From an uncultured Faecalicatena sp. (GTDB taxonomy: Bacteria; Bacillota; Clostridia; Lachnospirales; Lachnospiraceae), in assembly GCA_948468385.1 (NCBI GenBank), contig CAOKHZ010000004.1, positions 110,188 to 174,187 of the forward strand: DNA of 64,000 nt, in the 5' to 3' direction. The notes beneath the pieces are model-generated. The model did no database searches and was not told the origin of the DNA. It was given only the letters and a program-made list of their open reading frames with translations. Position numbers and translations under genes: made by a program. Below, in pieces: positions 1 to 8,245 of this stretch. Positions within the stretch are counted from its first letter, which is position 1. Each line of letters opens with the position of its first letter.

Positions 1-1625
1 ATGATCGTCGCACAATCGCTCCACACGGCGGTTCCGGTGGCCGGCCCAACGATGTTTGGCACGATATGGGGAACCCCATGTTCATCATCCGTTTCCACGG
101 CCACGTCGCGCAGCCATTTTCGATAAAACAGCGCACTCTGATAGTTAAACATCGCCGTACGGCAAAAAATTTGCGCGTCCCCCGTCCATCCCAAACGTTC
201 GTCGCGTTGCGGACAGTCTGTCGGAATGTCGACGAAATTGCTGCGCTGTCCCCAGACAATGTTCTCCTGCAATCGGTTGACCTTTTCGTTGTCACAAGTA
301 AAGCTGCCGGTTTTCTCCATGTCCGTGTGCAACACGCAGGCCGTAAAGCGGCTGATTTCTATGTCTTCGCCCACGCCCTCCAGGCAAATGTAGCGAAATC
401 CCCGGTACGTAAAATGCGGCGCGACGACTTTTCCGATTTGCTTGGAATCATAAATATAAATTTCCCGGCATTTTGCCGTGCGTAGATTGGTCGTATAAAA
501 ATTGCCTTCCTTATCCAATGTTTCCGCATGGCGAATGACGAGCTTGTCGCCAGTAATCGGCGGTAATTCCACCCTGACGAATCCCGGAAGATTTTGCCCG
601 AAGTCGATGACTACTTCTCCTTTTGGAGTGATGATTTTTTCCTTCGCCGCCACCTCCTCAATGACACGCACCGGCTCGGATTCCTGAGCAACAATCTGTG
701 TCACCTTTTCCGACGCGTCAAACAAAACCGCGCACCTTGCCATCTGCCCGGCATTCTCTGCATACTCGTCTGCCATATCTTCCCTTGTAAAATCCTGGAT
801 TTCCCCATGGTACAATTCGCTGTCCCTGACGACGCCAGTCGTTACGTTCCAACTCTCGTCCGTGCCGAACACGTCATGCGTTCCGTCCTCGTACTCAACA
901 CGAAACATCGCCAATGCGGCCACCCGGTCTCCGTAAAAGCAATTTTCACCCTCACCGTTTAAATGTCCTTTATACCAGCCGTTCGCCACCGTAAGCTCAA
1001 TCTTGTGGTTTACGGCCGTTTCCGGGCTTTCACCCGCCAGCAAGTCCGTAATGTCATACGCCTGGTACTGCAGCCGATTGTGGTAGGAAGTCCACCCCGG
1101 CGAAAGGTAAAAATCCCCCGCCTTTTTCCCATTAACGCACAATTCATAGACGCCCAGACTGGTCACGTAGGCACGCGCACGTACCACCTCTTTCTCACAC
1201 GTACGCTTTTTTGTGAAAACCGGACATGCCGTCTCCTCTTGCGGAAAATCATGGGTAATCCACTTCGCCTGCCAGTTTTTTTGTTCGAGCAGCCCCGTCT
1301 CGAAAAATCCGCACGCCTCGCCCCTTTCCCCCTGATTGTCCCATACGGTCAATTCAACCCGGTACTTGGTAAAGGGCCGCAATTCCTCGCCCTGATAGGG
1401 AACCAGCACGGACTTGTCGCCCTCCACCTTTTTGCTGTCCCATACACATGTCCCCTTGCCGACTTCCAAACCGTCTTCCGGTGACTCTTCTTTCCACACC
1501 CGCACGTGATAAGCGCGCTGCATGACATTTTCCTTGTCGCTCTCCAATTTCCACGAAAACCGGGGATTCACATCCAATCCAATCGGATTTTTTCTATATT
1601 CTATGGTCAAATCCTTTACTTGCAT
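1..1625 (-). CDS. alpha-L-rhamnosidase, GH78 (3' end outside window)
   Basis: About 541 N-terminal residues of a family 78 alpha-L-rhamnosidase, which releases terminal rhamnose from plant glycans or glycosides; the C-terminus lies beyond the left edge. ATG at 1623-1625 follows GGAG with a 6-nt spacer. The visible part carries the N-terminal beta domains (residues about 1-430) and the start of the (alpha/alpha)6 barrel. The diagnostic block CPQRDERLGWTGDAQ gives the likely general acid Glu476 and Asp483. There is no signal peptide, so the enzyme should be cytoplasmic and act on imported oligosaccharides. It lies 129 bp downstream of the importer operon, separated by an intrinsic terminator, so expression may depend on readthrough. 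The family assignment is firm; the substrate is inferred. Confidence 0.93.
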   Translation of the reverse strand, partial: MQVKDLTIEYRKNPIGLDVNPRFSWKLESDKENVMQRAYHVRVWKEESPEDGLEVGKGTCVWDSKKVEGDKSVLVPYQGEELRPFTKYRVELTVWDNQGERGEACGFFETGLLEQKNWQAKWITHDFPQEETACPVFTKKRTCEKEVVRARAYVTSLGVYELCVNGKKAGDFYLSPGWTSYHNRLQYQAYDITDLLAGESPETAVNHKIELTVANGWYKGHLNGEGENCFYGDRVAALAMFRVEYEDGTHDVFGTDESWNVTTGVVRDSELYHGEIQDFTREDMADEYAENAGQMARCAVLFDASEKVTQIVAQESEPVRVIEEVAAKEKIITPKGEVVIDFGQNLPGFVRVELPPITGDKLVIRHAETLDKEGNFYTTNLRTAKCREIYIYDSKQIGKVVAPHFTYRGFRYICLEGVGEDIEISRFTACVLHTDMEKTGSFTCDNEKVNRLQENIVWGQRSNFVDIPTDCPQRDERLGWTGDAQIFCRTAMFNYQSALFYRKWLRDVAVETDDEHGVPHIVPNIVGPATGTAVWSDCATI

Positions 1626-1665
1626 CTTATTCTCCATTCTATTTCGCATGATAATTTTGAAAAAT

Positions 1666-1691
1666 ATGGGGTCAAACCATTTTGACCCCAT
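1666..1691 (-). terminator. intrinsic terminator between importer operon and GH78
   Basis: Perfect 11-bp inverted repeat (1666-1676 with 1681-1691) with a 4-nt loop. On the minus strand it is followed by ATTTTTC. It lies after the lipoprotein stop at 1755 and only 41 nt before the GH78 start. Confidence 0.8.
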
Positions 1692-1754
1692 GCATTTCGC
1701 AGTTTTGCAATACTTGTTTTATCAGCCTATCCTTATGCCTCTCACAATTCTGCA

Positions 1755-2888
1755 TTATTTAGAGTAAGTTCCCGTCAATACAGTGTCAACACCGATATCG
1801 GCACTCTGTCCATTAAACTCAATCGTCATATCTGCCTTGTAAGCCAGATTCACGTCCACGCCGGTGTCGGTCGCCGTCTCATAATCCGGTACCGCCTCAC
1901 ATGCCCCCGCCTTTTCAAATTGGAAGCTTCCTTTCGCTACGTCCGACATCATGTAAGTACCTTTGTCAACCGAAATCTCGGCGTTTATCTGAGATACCAC
2001 CACGAACAATTCACAAGTTCCATCCTCCGCACAGTCCAGACGCAGTTCCACCGTAATCGGCACACCGATCTCGACAGAAGGATTGGAAAGGGTAAACGCG
2101 CTTCCCTCCGCTCCCATGGCTTCCACCGCAACGACCTCGTCCCCTCTTGTCAGCTCTGCCGTTTTCTTGTCGTCCGAAATTTTCAAGGTTCCCTTTGTTC
2201 CTTCGTCGTATGTCAATGCATACTCGCCCATGCCCTTCTGCTCCCAGGTTCCTTCCAGCAACTCATCTCCCGTGGCATCCATGAAGCTGCCATTGTGTCC
2301 CAACGTAATCGCACTTCCCGTGCTGCCGCCTGCAAAATATGCGGCAATTTCTATCGGCATTTCTTCATTTTCCGCCACATACTGGTAATCTGCCTTATGT
2401 CTTAAATTCCTATGATTTCCAAGGCCTCCAAGACTCATGTCCAGCAAGGCATCATCCACATACGCCACTTTCTGGGTTTCTCCCATCACATAAGACGTAA
2501 ACGCGACTACCTGGCTTGACTTTACCATTTCTCCATCCGTGTCCCCCACGTCGTCACCGCTCGTATCCGGATAATAATCCAGTTCTTCATCCAGCACCTC
2601 ATAAGTCCCCGCATCGGTGGCCGCCTTGTCAAAATAACTTGCATAATAAGTTCCGTCCTCGTTGAAGCGAATAAAGCTCTCAATACCCATGTCCGCAATG
2701 ATGTAATAGTAGTAGCCGTCCCACATCTGGACTTCGTCCGACGTCGCATCCTCCTTCTCGTCCTTTGCCCCACCCGTCTTCGCGTCATTCTCCTTCGTAC
2801 CGTCATCCGTCTTTCCGCATCCGACCGGTAAAACCGCCATCATCAATACCAATGTCAAAACCACTGCCAACAAACTTTTCTTTTTCAT
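1755..2888 (-). CDS. unknown surface lipoprotein in LplABC operon
   Basis: 377-residue predicted lipoprotein. It starts MKKK followed by a hydrophobic segment and Cys24 in VLPVGCGK, a slightly atypical lipobox. Residues about 28-50 are a charged, low-complexity linker. The mature part reads as two or three beta-rich modules with recurring pieces of the type FNEDGTYYASY, LGHNGSFMDATG and DKGTYMM, resembling small lipocalin-like repeats. I do not recognise the family. It is the last gene before a terminator, 15 bp after the second permease, so it is probably co-transcribed with the importer and may help bind glycan at the cell surface. That role is inferred from position only. Confidence 0.75.
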   Translation of the reverse strand: MKKKSLLAVVLTLVLMMAVLPVGCGKTDDGTKENDAKTGGAKDEKEDATSDEVQMWDGYYYYIIADMGIESFIRFNEDGTYYASYFDKAATDAGTYEVLDEELDYYPDTSGDDVGDTDGEMVKSSQVVAFTSYVMGETQKVAYVDDALLDMSLGGLGNHRNLRHKADYQYVAENEEMPIEIAAYFAGGSTGSAITLGHNGSFMDATGDELLEGTWEQKGMGEYALTYDEGTKGTLKISDDKKTAELTRGDEVVAVEAMGAEGSAFTLSNPSVEIGVPITVELRLDCAEDGTCELFVVVSQINAEISVDKGTYMMSDVAKGSFQFEKAGACEAVPDYETATDTGVDVNLAYKADMTIEFNGQSADIGVDTVLTGTYSK

Positions 2889-2903
2889 CTTTTTATTCTC
2901 CTT

Positions 2904-3800
2904 TCATCCCTTCACCGCGCCTATTACCATGTTTTCCTCCAATTTTTTAATGAAGAACGGCATCAACAGCAAAATCGGTATCGTGGCCAGCACAATAACG
3001 GCATACTGTACCAAGTAACGATTATAATCTGGATTTGCATAATTCAGGAAATCCTGGTTTCTGCTGATAAAGTCGCGGATTACAAGCTGCAGGGGCCACC
3101 ATTCCTTTGTCCTTGGCACGTAAATGGATGCCTCGAACCAGGCGTTCCACGCCATCAGCGCCGTGTTAATCATGGTGACGAGCACCAACCCGCGCGCCTG
3201 AGGCAGCATGACCTGGAACATCATCTGAAAATGTCCCGCCCCGTCAATCTGTGCCGCTTCCACGGTCTCAATCGGCACTTGTAAAAATCCGTTCATGACC
3301 ATGACCATGAACATGGCATTCGTACATCCCGACAGGATGATGGCTAAGGGCGTTCCCGTCAGTCCCAATCCCCGAACCACCATGTAGGTAGGAATCAAGC
3401 CGCCATTAAACATGATGGAAACCAGCACCAGCATCATAAGCGGCCCTCTTAGCTTTGACTGCCGGCTTAACACATATCCGGCAAGCACGTTAAGAACAAG
3501 ACCTACCAGCGAGGAACCTACCACGTAGAAAATCGTCACGAGGTAAGAACGCACCACGCTATTATCTTTCAACACGATTTTGTAGGCTTCCAGGTTAAAA
3601 TCCCCCACCGGCCACAACACCAGCCCGGAATGGGCAAACAATGCCTTTCCGTCCGAGAGCGAGCTCATCAGCACGTGCCACATGGGAACCACGCAGCAGA
3701 ACGCGACCACCGCCAATATCAAGCCCAGAATCACATTAACGATATGGGAGCCGATGGACGTATTCTCGACCATGCCTTCTTTCCTTTTTAATTTCTTCAT
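2904..3800 (-). CDS. carbohydrate ABC transporter permease, LplC/YtcP type
   Basis: 298-residue inner-membrane permease with about six hydrophobic segments. The EAA loop, which contacts the ATPase, reads EAAQIDGAGHFQMMFQVMLP near residues 187-206. The C-terminus MPFFIKKLEENMVIGAVKG is typical of LplC-type permeases. It follows the partner permease by 24 bp and has its own AGGAGGTG ribosome binding site. With the partner and the binding protein it forms a CUT1-like importer for oligosaccharides. No ATPase gene is present, so a shared MsmX-type ATPase encoded elsewhere is expected. Confidence 0.93.
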   Translation of the reverse strand: MKKLKRKEGMVENTSIGSHIVNVILGLILAVVAFCCVVPMWHVLMSSLSDGKALFAHSGLVLWPVGDFNLEAYKIVLKDNSVVRSYLVTIFYVVGSSLVGLVLNVLAGYVLSRQSKLRGPLMMLVLVSIMFNGGLIPTYMVVRGLGLTGTPLAIILSGCTNAMFMVMVMNGFLQVPIETVEAAQIDGAGHFQMMFQVMLPQARGLVLVTMINTALMAWNAWFEASIYVPRTKEWWPLQLVIRDFISRNQDFLNYANPDYNRYLVQYAVIVLATIPILLLMPFFIKKLEENMVIGAVKG

Positions 3801-3824
3801 GAGCTTTACACCTCCTATTTACTG

Positions 3825-4772
3825 TTAAAAAAGCGAGGCCCCGGAGGCCTTCTTCCCCAGTTTGTTGGATACGATTAGAAGAATCATCCCCAATACGGAC
3901 TGGAACAATCCCGAAGCGGTCGACAATCCATAATTCGCCGTGCTGCCAAAGGACATACGGTATGTATAGGTCGACAACACGTCCGCCACGTCGTACGTAA
4001 TCGGCATGTACAACAAGAGGACGTTCGTTCCCACCGTTTTAAAGACCATGCCGATCGCCATCGTCCACATCATGATAATCAAAGGCATGACGGCTGGCAG
4101 CGTCACATGCGTGATACGTTGGAACCGATTGGCACCGTCGAGAGCCGCCGCCTCGTGCAATTCACCGTTGACATTGTTGATGGAGGTCACATAGATGATG
4201 GACCCCCAGCCCATGCCCTGCCATACGCCAATCAGTGTGTAAATCACCCAAAATATCGGGATATTCGGGTTGGCCAGCCAGTTTTGCGCTTCCGGGCCGA
4301 AGAGGCTTATAAACTGCGTGATGGCCCCCCGTTCGCTCAAGAACTCCGTCGCCAGGGAACACATGACCACCGCCGACACGAAATTCGGCAGGTAGCTTAA
4401 CAGCTGGAACCCTCGCCTCATTCTCTTGTGCGGAAACGTCGTCAACACCAAAGAAAATAGAATCGTCGGGAAAAATCCCAGCGTCAGGCTCAAAATCGCC
4501 ATGGCCACCGTATTGCGAAAGGCCAGCGCGAACCCGGTTCCCGTAAACAAATCCACAAAATTTTGCATTCCGACCCAGGGGCTGCCAAACACGCCCTGCG
4601 TGATACTATAATCTTCAAACGCCATCAAAATACCGAACATGGGCGCATAATGGAAACAAATCAGCCAAACCAGTACCGGGACGAAGATGACATACAGTAT
4701 GCCGTTCTTCCTCATGTCCTCCTTCCAGCTTGTCTTTTTCACATAGGAGGCTACGTTTTTCTTTTTCGCCAT
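3825..4772 (-). CDS. carbohydrate ABC transporter permease, LplB/YteP type
   Basis: 315-residue permease with a positively charged N-terminus and six predicted membrane segments. The EAA loop reads EAAALDGANRFQRITHVTLP around residues 204-223. Length and order (binding protein, LplB, LplC) match the Lpl/Ytc/Yte importers of Firmicutes, several of which carry rhamnogalacturonan or other plant oligosaccharides. The gene lies 16 bp after the binding-protein gene and is preceded by AAGGAG. The nearby rhamnosidase suggests a rhamnose-containing substrate; this is inference. Confidence 0.93.
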   Translation of the reverse strand: MAKKKNVASYVKKTSWKEDMRKNGILYVIFVPVLVWLICFHYAPMFGILMAFEDYSITQGVFGSPWVGMQNFVDLFTGTGFALAFRNTVAMAILSLTLGFFPTILFSLVLTTFPHKRMRRGFQLLSYLPNFVSAVVMCSLATEFLSERGAITQFISLFGPEAQNWLANPNIPIFWVIYTLIGVWQGMGWGSIIYVTSINNVNGELHEAAALDGANRFQRITHVTLPAVMPLIIMMWTMAIGMVFKTVGTNVLLLYMPITYDVADVLSTYTYRMSFGSTANYGLSTASGLFQSVLGMILLIVSNKLGKKASGASLF

Positions 4773-4788
4773 AACCCTTTATCTCCTT

Positions 4789-6546
4789 TTACCTATTTAA
4801 CAAGTCCAGCGCTTCCTGATAATACCCGGCCATTTTATCCGAACCATATTTTCTCGTATCCTTCACGAACTGCTCCCAATCCGCGTCATCATTCATATTA
4901 TAACTGCCCGTTCCCATGATAATCGTCGGAATGGTTCTGGCCAGGTACTGATCCAGATTGGCTTTCAGCTTGTCAAGTTCTTTCTGGTTTTCAGTGGATA
5001 CTGCATTTTGTACGCTGCTGCGCAGAGCCGCACTGTTTTCATAAGCACTCCATGCTTCCACCGCCTGTAATACGAACCGGTCATATCCCTTGTCCAAATC
5101 AACATTGTCCGTCATGCCGATACACCTGCCAAGCGTCACCGCGATGGATTCCGGCTTATCGGAACTAAATACCGTGTGAACCGTTCCATCCGCATCGACG
5201 GTATAATTGCTTCCATTAATTCCCAGTTGATCATACAATTCACTGCCAAACGCGTCATACTGCTCCTGATTCAAACCATAATTTTTCAGCATGCCGCCCT
5301 CCTCTGTGTAAAGGAAGTCAACGAACTCCATAAATGCAATCGTCTCCTCCTCGGAAAGTTTGGTTGTAAGACCTACGCTGGTTCCCATTTTCGTAGTTCT
5401 CATGTATGCATTCGGCTCTTTATTTTTCTGGGCATCGCCGCCATAAACGTCATTAATCGGTATCTTTGCGCCATATACCACGATACCGCTGGTATAGTCA
5501 TCCTCTGAATCCAACTGGTTTCCTACTGCGGACGGACGTCCCTGCCACAACCCGACTTTTCCCTGATACACCTTTTCCATATCTACCGAGAAAAACATGT
5601 CCGATGTATGCTCCGAAAAGTTCGGGTCAATCCAACCCTTTTGATACCAGTTGTTCATGCATTGCAGATAGGCTCTGGTATTATCGCTGGTATAACCGTC
5701 GACCACCGTGTCCCCATCAATATAGATGCCGGTTGCCCCGCCGCCAAAGCTGCTGGTGAGGTCTCCCGTCTCCATATATCCCAAGTAATATGGAGAATAG
5801 CAATAACCATCCGTTATGTTCAAATCTGCCATCGCCTTGTCAAAGATGTCAAACATCCACTCCCAGTCACTGATATAGACCGGCTCGTCGCCGCCGCTCG
5901 GAAACACCACGTCGTCCTCCCAGCTCTCCGGGTCGGACTCATCGGCAAATCCATAGGTAAAGGCCACTCCCGTCTCCGGGTTCTTACCATACTTTGCAAC
6001 CCAGTCCCGACGGTAAATGAAGCCCTCGAACGGGTCATCCTGCTCTTTCGCAATCCCGAATAACGCCAACACCTTCTTTTCGCCGTCCACGATGGAATAA
6101 ATCTCATCGGACACGTCCGGATTTGCTTCCAAAAACGCCACATAATTCGGCATGTGTTCCTTGTACAAATCCGTCAAATCCTGAAGGACACCCTTCTGAT
6201 ACAGTTCCGCCGCCGATGTCGTGCTCATGGACAAATCCATGATGTCGCAGTACTCTTCCGTTCCCAGCAGCGTGTTAAAGTCATCTTGTTCCGAGCCAGG
6301 AGGTGCCGTAAAGAAGTCAACGTCAATCTTCTTTCCGTTGAACTCATAATTTGCCTCGATGTATTGCAGCACCGGATTATCCTCATACTCGTCATAGAAC
6401 TTCGCGTCCTCGGCCTTTGGAATCCAGTAAGACATCTTCCATGTGTCACCGCTACTTTCATCACCGCTTTCACCGCAGCCCGACAGTCCCAATGCGGATA
6501 CGGCCAATGCTCCTGCCATAAGCAGGGAAACCACTTTCTTTTTCAC
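4789..6546 (-). CDS. extracellular solute-binding lipoprotein, LplA/YtcQ type
   Basis: 585-residue binding protein and first gene of the importer operon. The start codon is GTG at 6544-6546, preceded by GGAGGAG with a 5-nt spacer. A signal peptide ends at the lipobox LSGC (Cys24). The mature protein is large for a binding protein, as usual for LplA-type proteins, with aromatic-rich motifs such as WMFDIFDKA and SFGGGATGIYIDGD. The latter recurs almost unchanged in the paralogue at 60001-61998. It should capture an oligosaccharide outside the cell and deliver it to the two permeases. The promoter lies just upstream and the AraC gene at 6816-8042 is the obvious candidate regulator. Confidence 0.93.
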   Translation of the reverse strand: MKKKVVSLLMAGALAVSALGLSGCGESGDESSGDTWKMSYWIPKAEDAKFYDEYEDNPVLQYIEANYEFNGKKIDVDFFTAPPGSEQDDFNTLLGTEEYCDIMDLSMSTTSAAELYQKGVLQDLTDLYKEHMPNYVAFLEANPDVSDEIYSIVDGEKKVLALFGIAKEQDDPFEGFIYRRDWVAKYGKNPETGVAFTYGFADESDPESWEDDVVFPSGGDEPVYISDWEWMFDIFDKAMADLNITDGYCYSPYYLGYMETGDLTSSFGGGATGIYIDGDTVVDGYTSDNTRAYLQCMNNWYQKGWIDPNFSEHTSDMFFSVDMEKVYQGKVGLWQGRPSAVGNQLDSEDDYTSGIVVYGAKIPINDVYGGDAQKNKEPNAYMRTTKMGTSVGLTTKLSEEETIAFMEFVDFLYTEEGGMLKNYGLNQEQYDAFGSELYDQLGINGSNYTVDADGTVHTVFSSDKPESIAVTLGRCIGMTDNVDLDKGYDRFVLQAVEAWSAYENSAALRSSVQNAVSTENQKELDKLKANLDQYLARTIPTIIMGTGSYNMNDDADWEQFVKDTRKYGSDKMAGYYQEALDLLNR

Positions 6547-6604
6547 AATAACTCCTCCTTTTTCTTAAATCTCTCTTGCTTTCCATTATCAATCGATACT
6601 TGCT

Positions 6605-6634
6605 TGCATCGACTCTCTCGATGCATTTATTATA
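6605..6634 (-). promoter_or_regulatory. promoter -10 and 5' leader hairpin of the LplABC operon
   Basis: Minus-strand TATAAT at 6629-6634 has only a poor -35 (ATATCA) at 17-bp spacing, which fits an activator-dependent promoter. A perfect hairpin, TGCATCGA/TCGATGCA with a 5-nt loop (6605-6625), begins almost at the predicted transcript start. Confidence 0.55.
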
Positions 6635-6681
6635 GCAATGACATTTCGGGATGATATAGGATGATATTTTTCCTTTTTAGG

Positions 6682-6763
6682 ACAAAAACACTATACAGAC
6701 AAAGGGGTTTGTATCATAGGGGACGAAGTTTCCTATGATACAAAAAAACACCGTACGGATAAA
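6682..6763. promoter_or_regulatory. candidate AraC-type operator region: direct repeats and inverted repeat
   Basis: Two imperfect direct repeats of about 22-24 bp (6682-6703 and 6740-6763, both ACAAAAA-CAC-TAC-GA-AAA-like) flank a perfect 13-bp inverted repeat (6708-6720 with 6732-6744). They lie upstream of the weak -35 of the LplABC promoter. Direct repeats are the usual binding sites of AraC-family activators. The inverted repeat has no U-tract downstream on either strand, so it is not a terminator. Confidence 0.4.
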
Positions 6764-6815
6764 ACAATCTTCATCCTCACGGCGTTTTACATTCATTTAT
6801 TCCTTTTTCATATCG

Positions 6816-8042
6816 CTACATCTTGGCTTGCATCAGGTTTCTGTATTGCTTGGGCGTCCTGCCCTGGTATTTTTTAAATAGGCGTGAAAAATAATTTTCG
6901 TCATTGATTCCCACGCACTCTGCCACCTCCGCAATCGTCAAGTCCGTCGTGGTCAAATAGCGGATTGCGGCAAACACACGCTTTTCATTGATATAGTCCA
7001 CGACCGACTTCCCCACTTCCTTTTTAAAACGAACTGCCAAATAGCTCACGCTGACATTGCTAATCTCGGCAAGTTCCTTTAGCGTCATCGGTTCTTTGAT
7101 ATTACATTCAATATAATTGATGACGTCCCGCACAATCTGCGAATAGCCAATCAGGGAATGATTGCGCACTAGCATACAATATTTCCGAACCATCTCATGC
7201 CCTAAATCATCCAATTCTTTGACAAAAACACATTCTTCAATCCGTTTTGCAAAAGAACGTGAAACGGAATCAATATAAAACGGGTGCACCGCCGCCGCTT
7301 GTACCGCCTTACGGTAAAGCGTGTTGGAAACAATCATCATATTCTTTGCTTCCCGCAAGGTACTATAACCGTCCCGCAGGTTTAAATGTCGGAAAGCCAG
7401 CTTTTTCTGTGCCTCATACGCCTGCTCCATGTTTCCCCGCGCAATGGCCGCCATCAATTCCTCCTCCTGATCGTAACGCTCCTCCAACACTTTCATGGAT
7501 AAGCGGGGTTCTTCCTTTTCCTTGGGCATGCCCGTTTGAATCTTCTGACCATAATATTCCTCGATTCGATTAATCTGGATGTCCCCCTTATTTCCATAAA
7601 TATAATCAATCTGCAGGAAAATGAGACTTTCAAACGCTTCTTTCTCCCTTATTAGCGGGATACTATAGAAAAACTCTTCCAATTCCCCTGCTTGTCCGGG
7701 TGTCAGCCGGTTATCCTCCACGACTTGCGGAAGTAACTGTTTCGGGGATTCCGTTAAGAAAGGCCCGATTGTTATCATCTCCTTCTCCCCCTCCGCCACG
7801 CATGCGGATGGTATCAAGAAGGAATAATTATGCAATTCAAATTGATCCGTCAACACATAAACCGTTTTTTCTTCACAATAGGTCAAGGCATTTTGAAGCC
7901 CCTCCATGTGATTAAAGTTTTGAAAAAAATATTGCTGCAGTCCGCCGTCAAATGTACGAAACGCTTCCTCCGTCAGGGGAAATCTCCGGGTGGAAACTCC
8001 AAATACCCGCATCTGCTCTTCCAATTGCCTGATTAAATCCAT
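6816..8042 (-). CDS. AraC-family transcriptional regulator
   Basis: 408-residue regulator. I place the start at the ATG at 8040-8042 because GGAGAAG precedes it; an upstream in-frame ATG at 8066 lacks a good ribosome binding site. Residues about 1-290 form a sensor region I cannot assign, containing LIPSACVAEGEKEM and TIGPFLTESPKQ. The last 100 residues hold the double helix-turn-helix: LKELAEISNVSVSYLAVRFK and then IAEVAECVGINDENYFSRLF, ending in the hallmark GRTPKQYRN. It is encoded directly upstream of the LplABC operon in the same direction and probably activates it in response to an imported sugar. Confidence 0.93.
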   Translation of the reverse strand: MDLIRQLEEQMRVFGVSTRRFPLTEEAFRTFDGGLQQYFFQNFNHMEGLQNALTYCEEKTVYVLTDQFELHNYSFLIPSACVAEGEKEMITIGPFLTESPKQLLPQVVEDNRLTPGQAGELEEFFYSIPLIREKEAFESLIFLQIDYIYGNKGDIQINRIEEYYGQKIQTGMPKEKEEPRLSMKVLEERYDQEEELMAAIARGNMEQAYEAQKKLAFRHLNLRDGYSTLREAKNMMIVSNTLYRKAVQAAAVHPFYIDSVSRSFAKRIEECVFVKELDDLGHEMVRKYCMLVRNHSLIGYSQIVRDVINYIECNIKEPMTLKELAEISNVSVSYLAVRFKKEVGKSVVDYINEKRVFAAIRYLTTTDLTIAEVAECVGINDENYFSRLFKKYQGRTPKQYRNLMQAKM

Positions 8043-8190
8043 CTTTTCTTCTCCATTGAAAAACAACTTGTCTCTTTTCTCATTTTACAAGCTTTCATAA
8101 AAATTATCAATCACAAGTTTTCAATGGAATCTTCGTGTAACAGTTCAGACGTTACTTTTCACGGGGCGTATGTCCACACAGCTGCGAAAC

Positions 8191-8210
8191 CGTGCGCGCA
8201 AACGCGCACG
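8191..8210. repeat. GC-rich 8-bp hairpin with CAAA loop
   Basis: Perfect CGTGCGCG/CGCGCACG stem with a CAAA loop, 36 bp after the SDR stop codon. No U-tract follows on either strand. A smaller stem with the same CAAA loop occurs at 59758-59773. The 8067-8245 gap shows no gene. Confidence 0.4.
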
Positions 8211-8245
8211 TCCGATAAAGTGACAAGGTCGGTAGATATCCATCA

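Noticed and set aside
66-485. Plus-strand open frame opposite the GH78 gene
   Set aside because: It is antisense to a clear GH78 sequence, has no ribosome binding site and no recognisable domain.
6708-6744. Intrinsic terminator for the AraC gene
   Set aside because: The 13-bp stem has its T-run before rather than after the stem on the minus strand, and an A-run after it on the plus strand, so it does not fit termination in either direction.
8191-8210. Terminator of the SDR gene
   Set aside because: The stem is strong but no U-tract follows on the minus strand; it is listed only as a hairpin.
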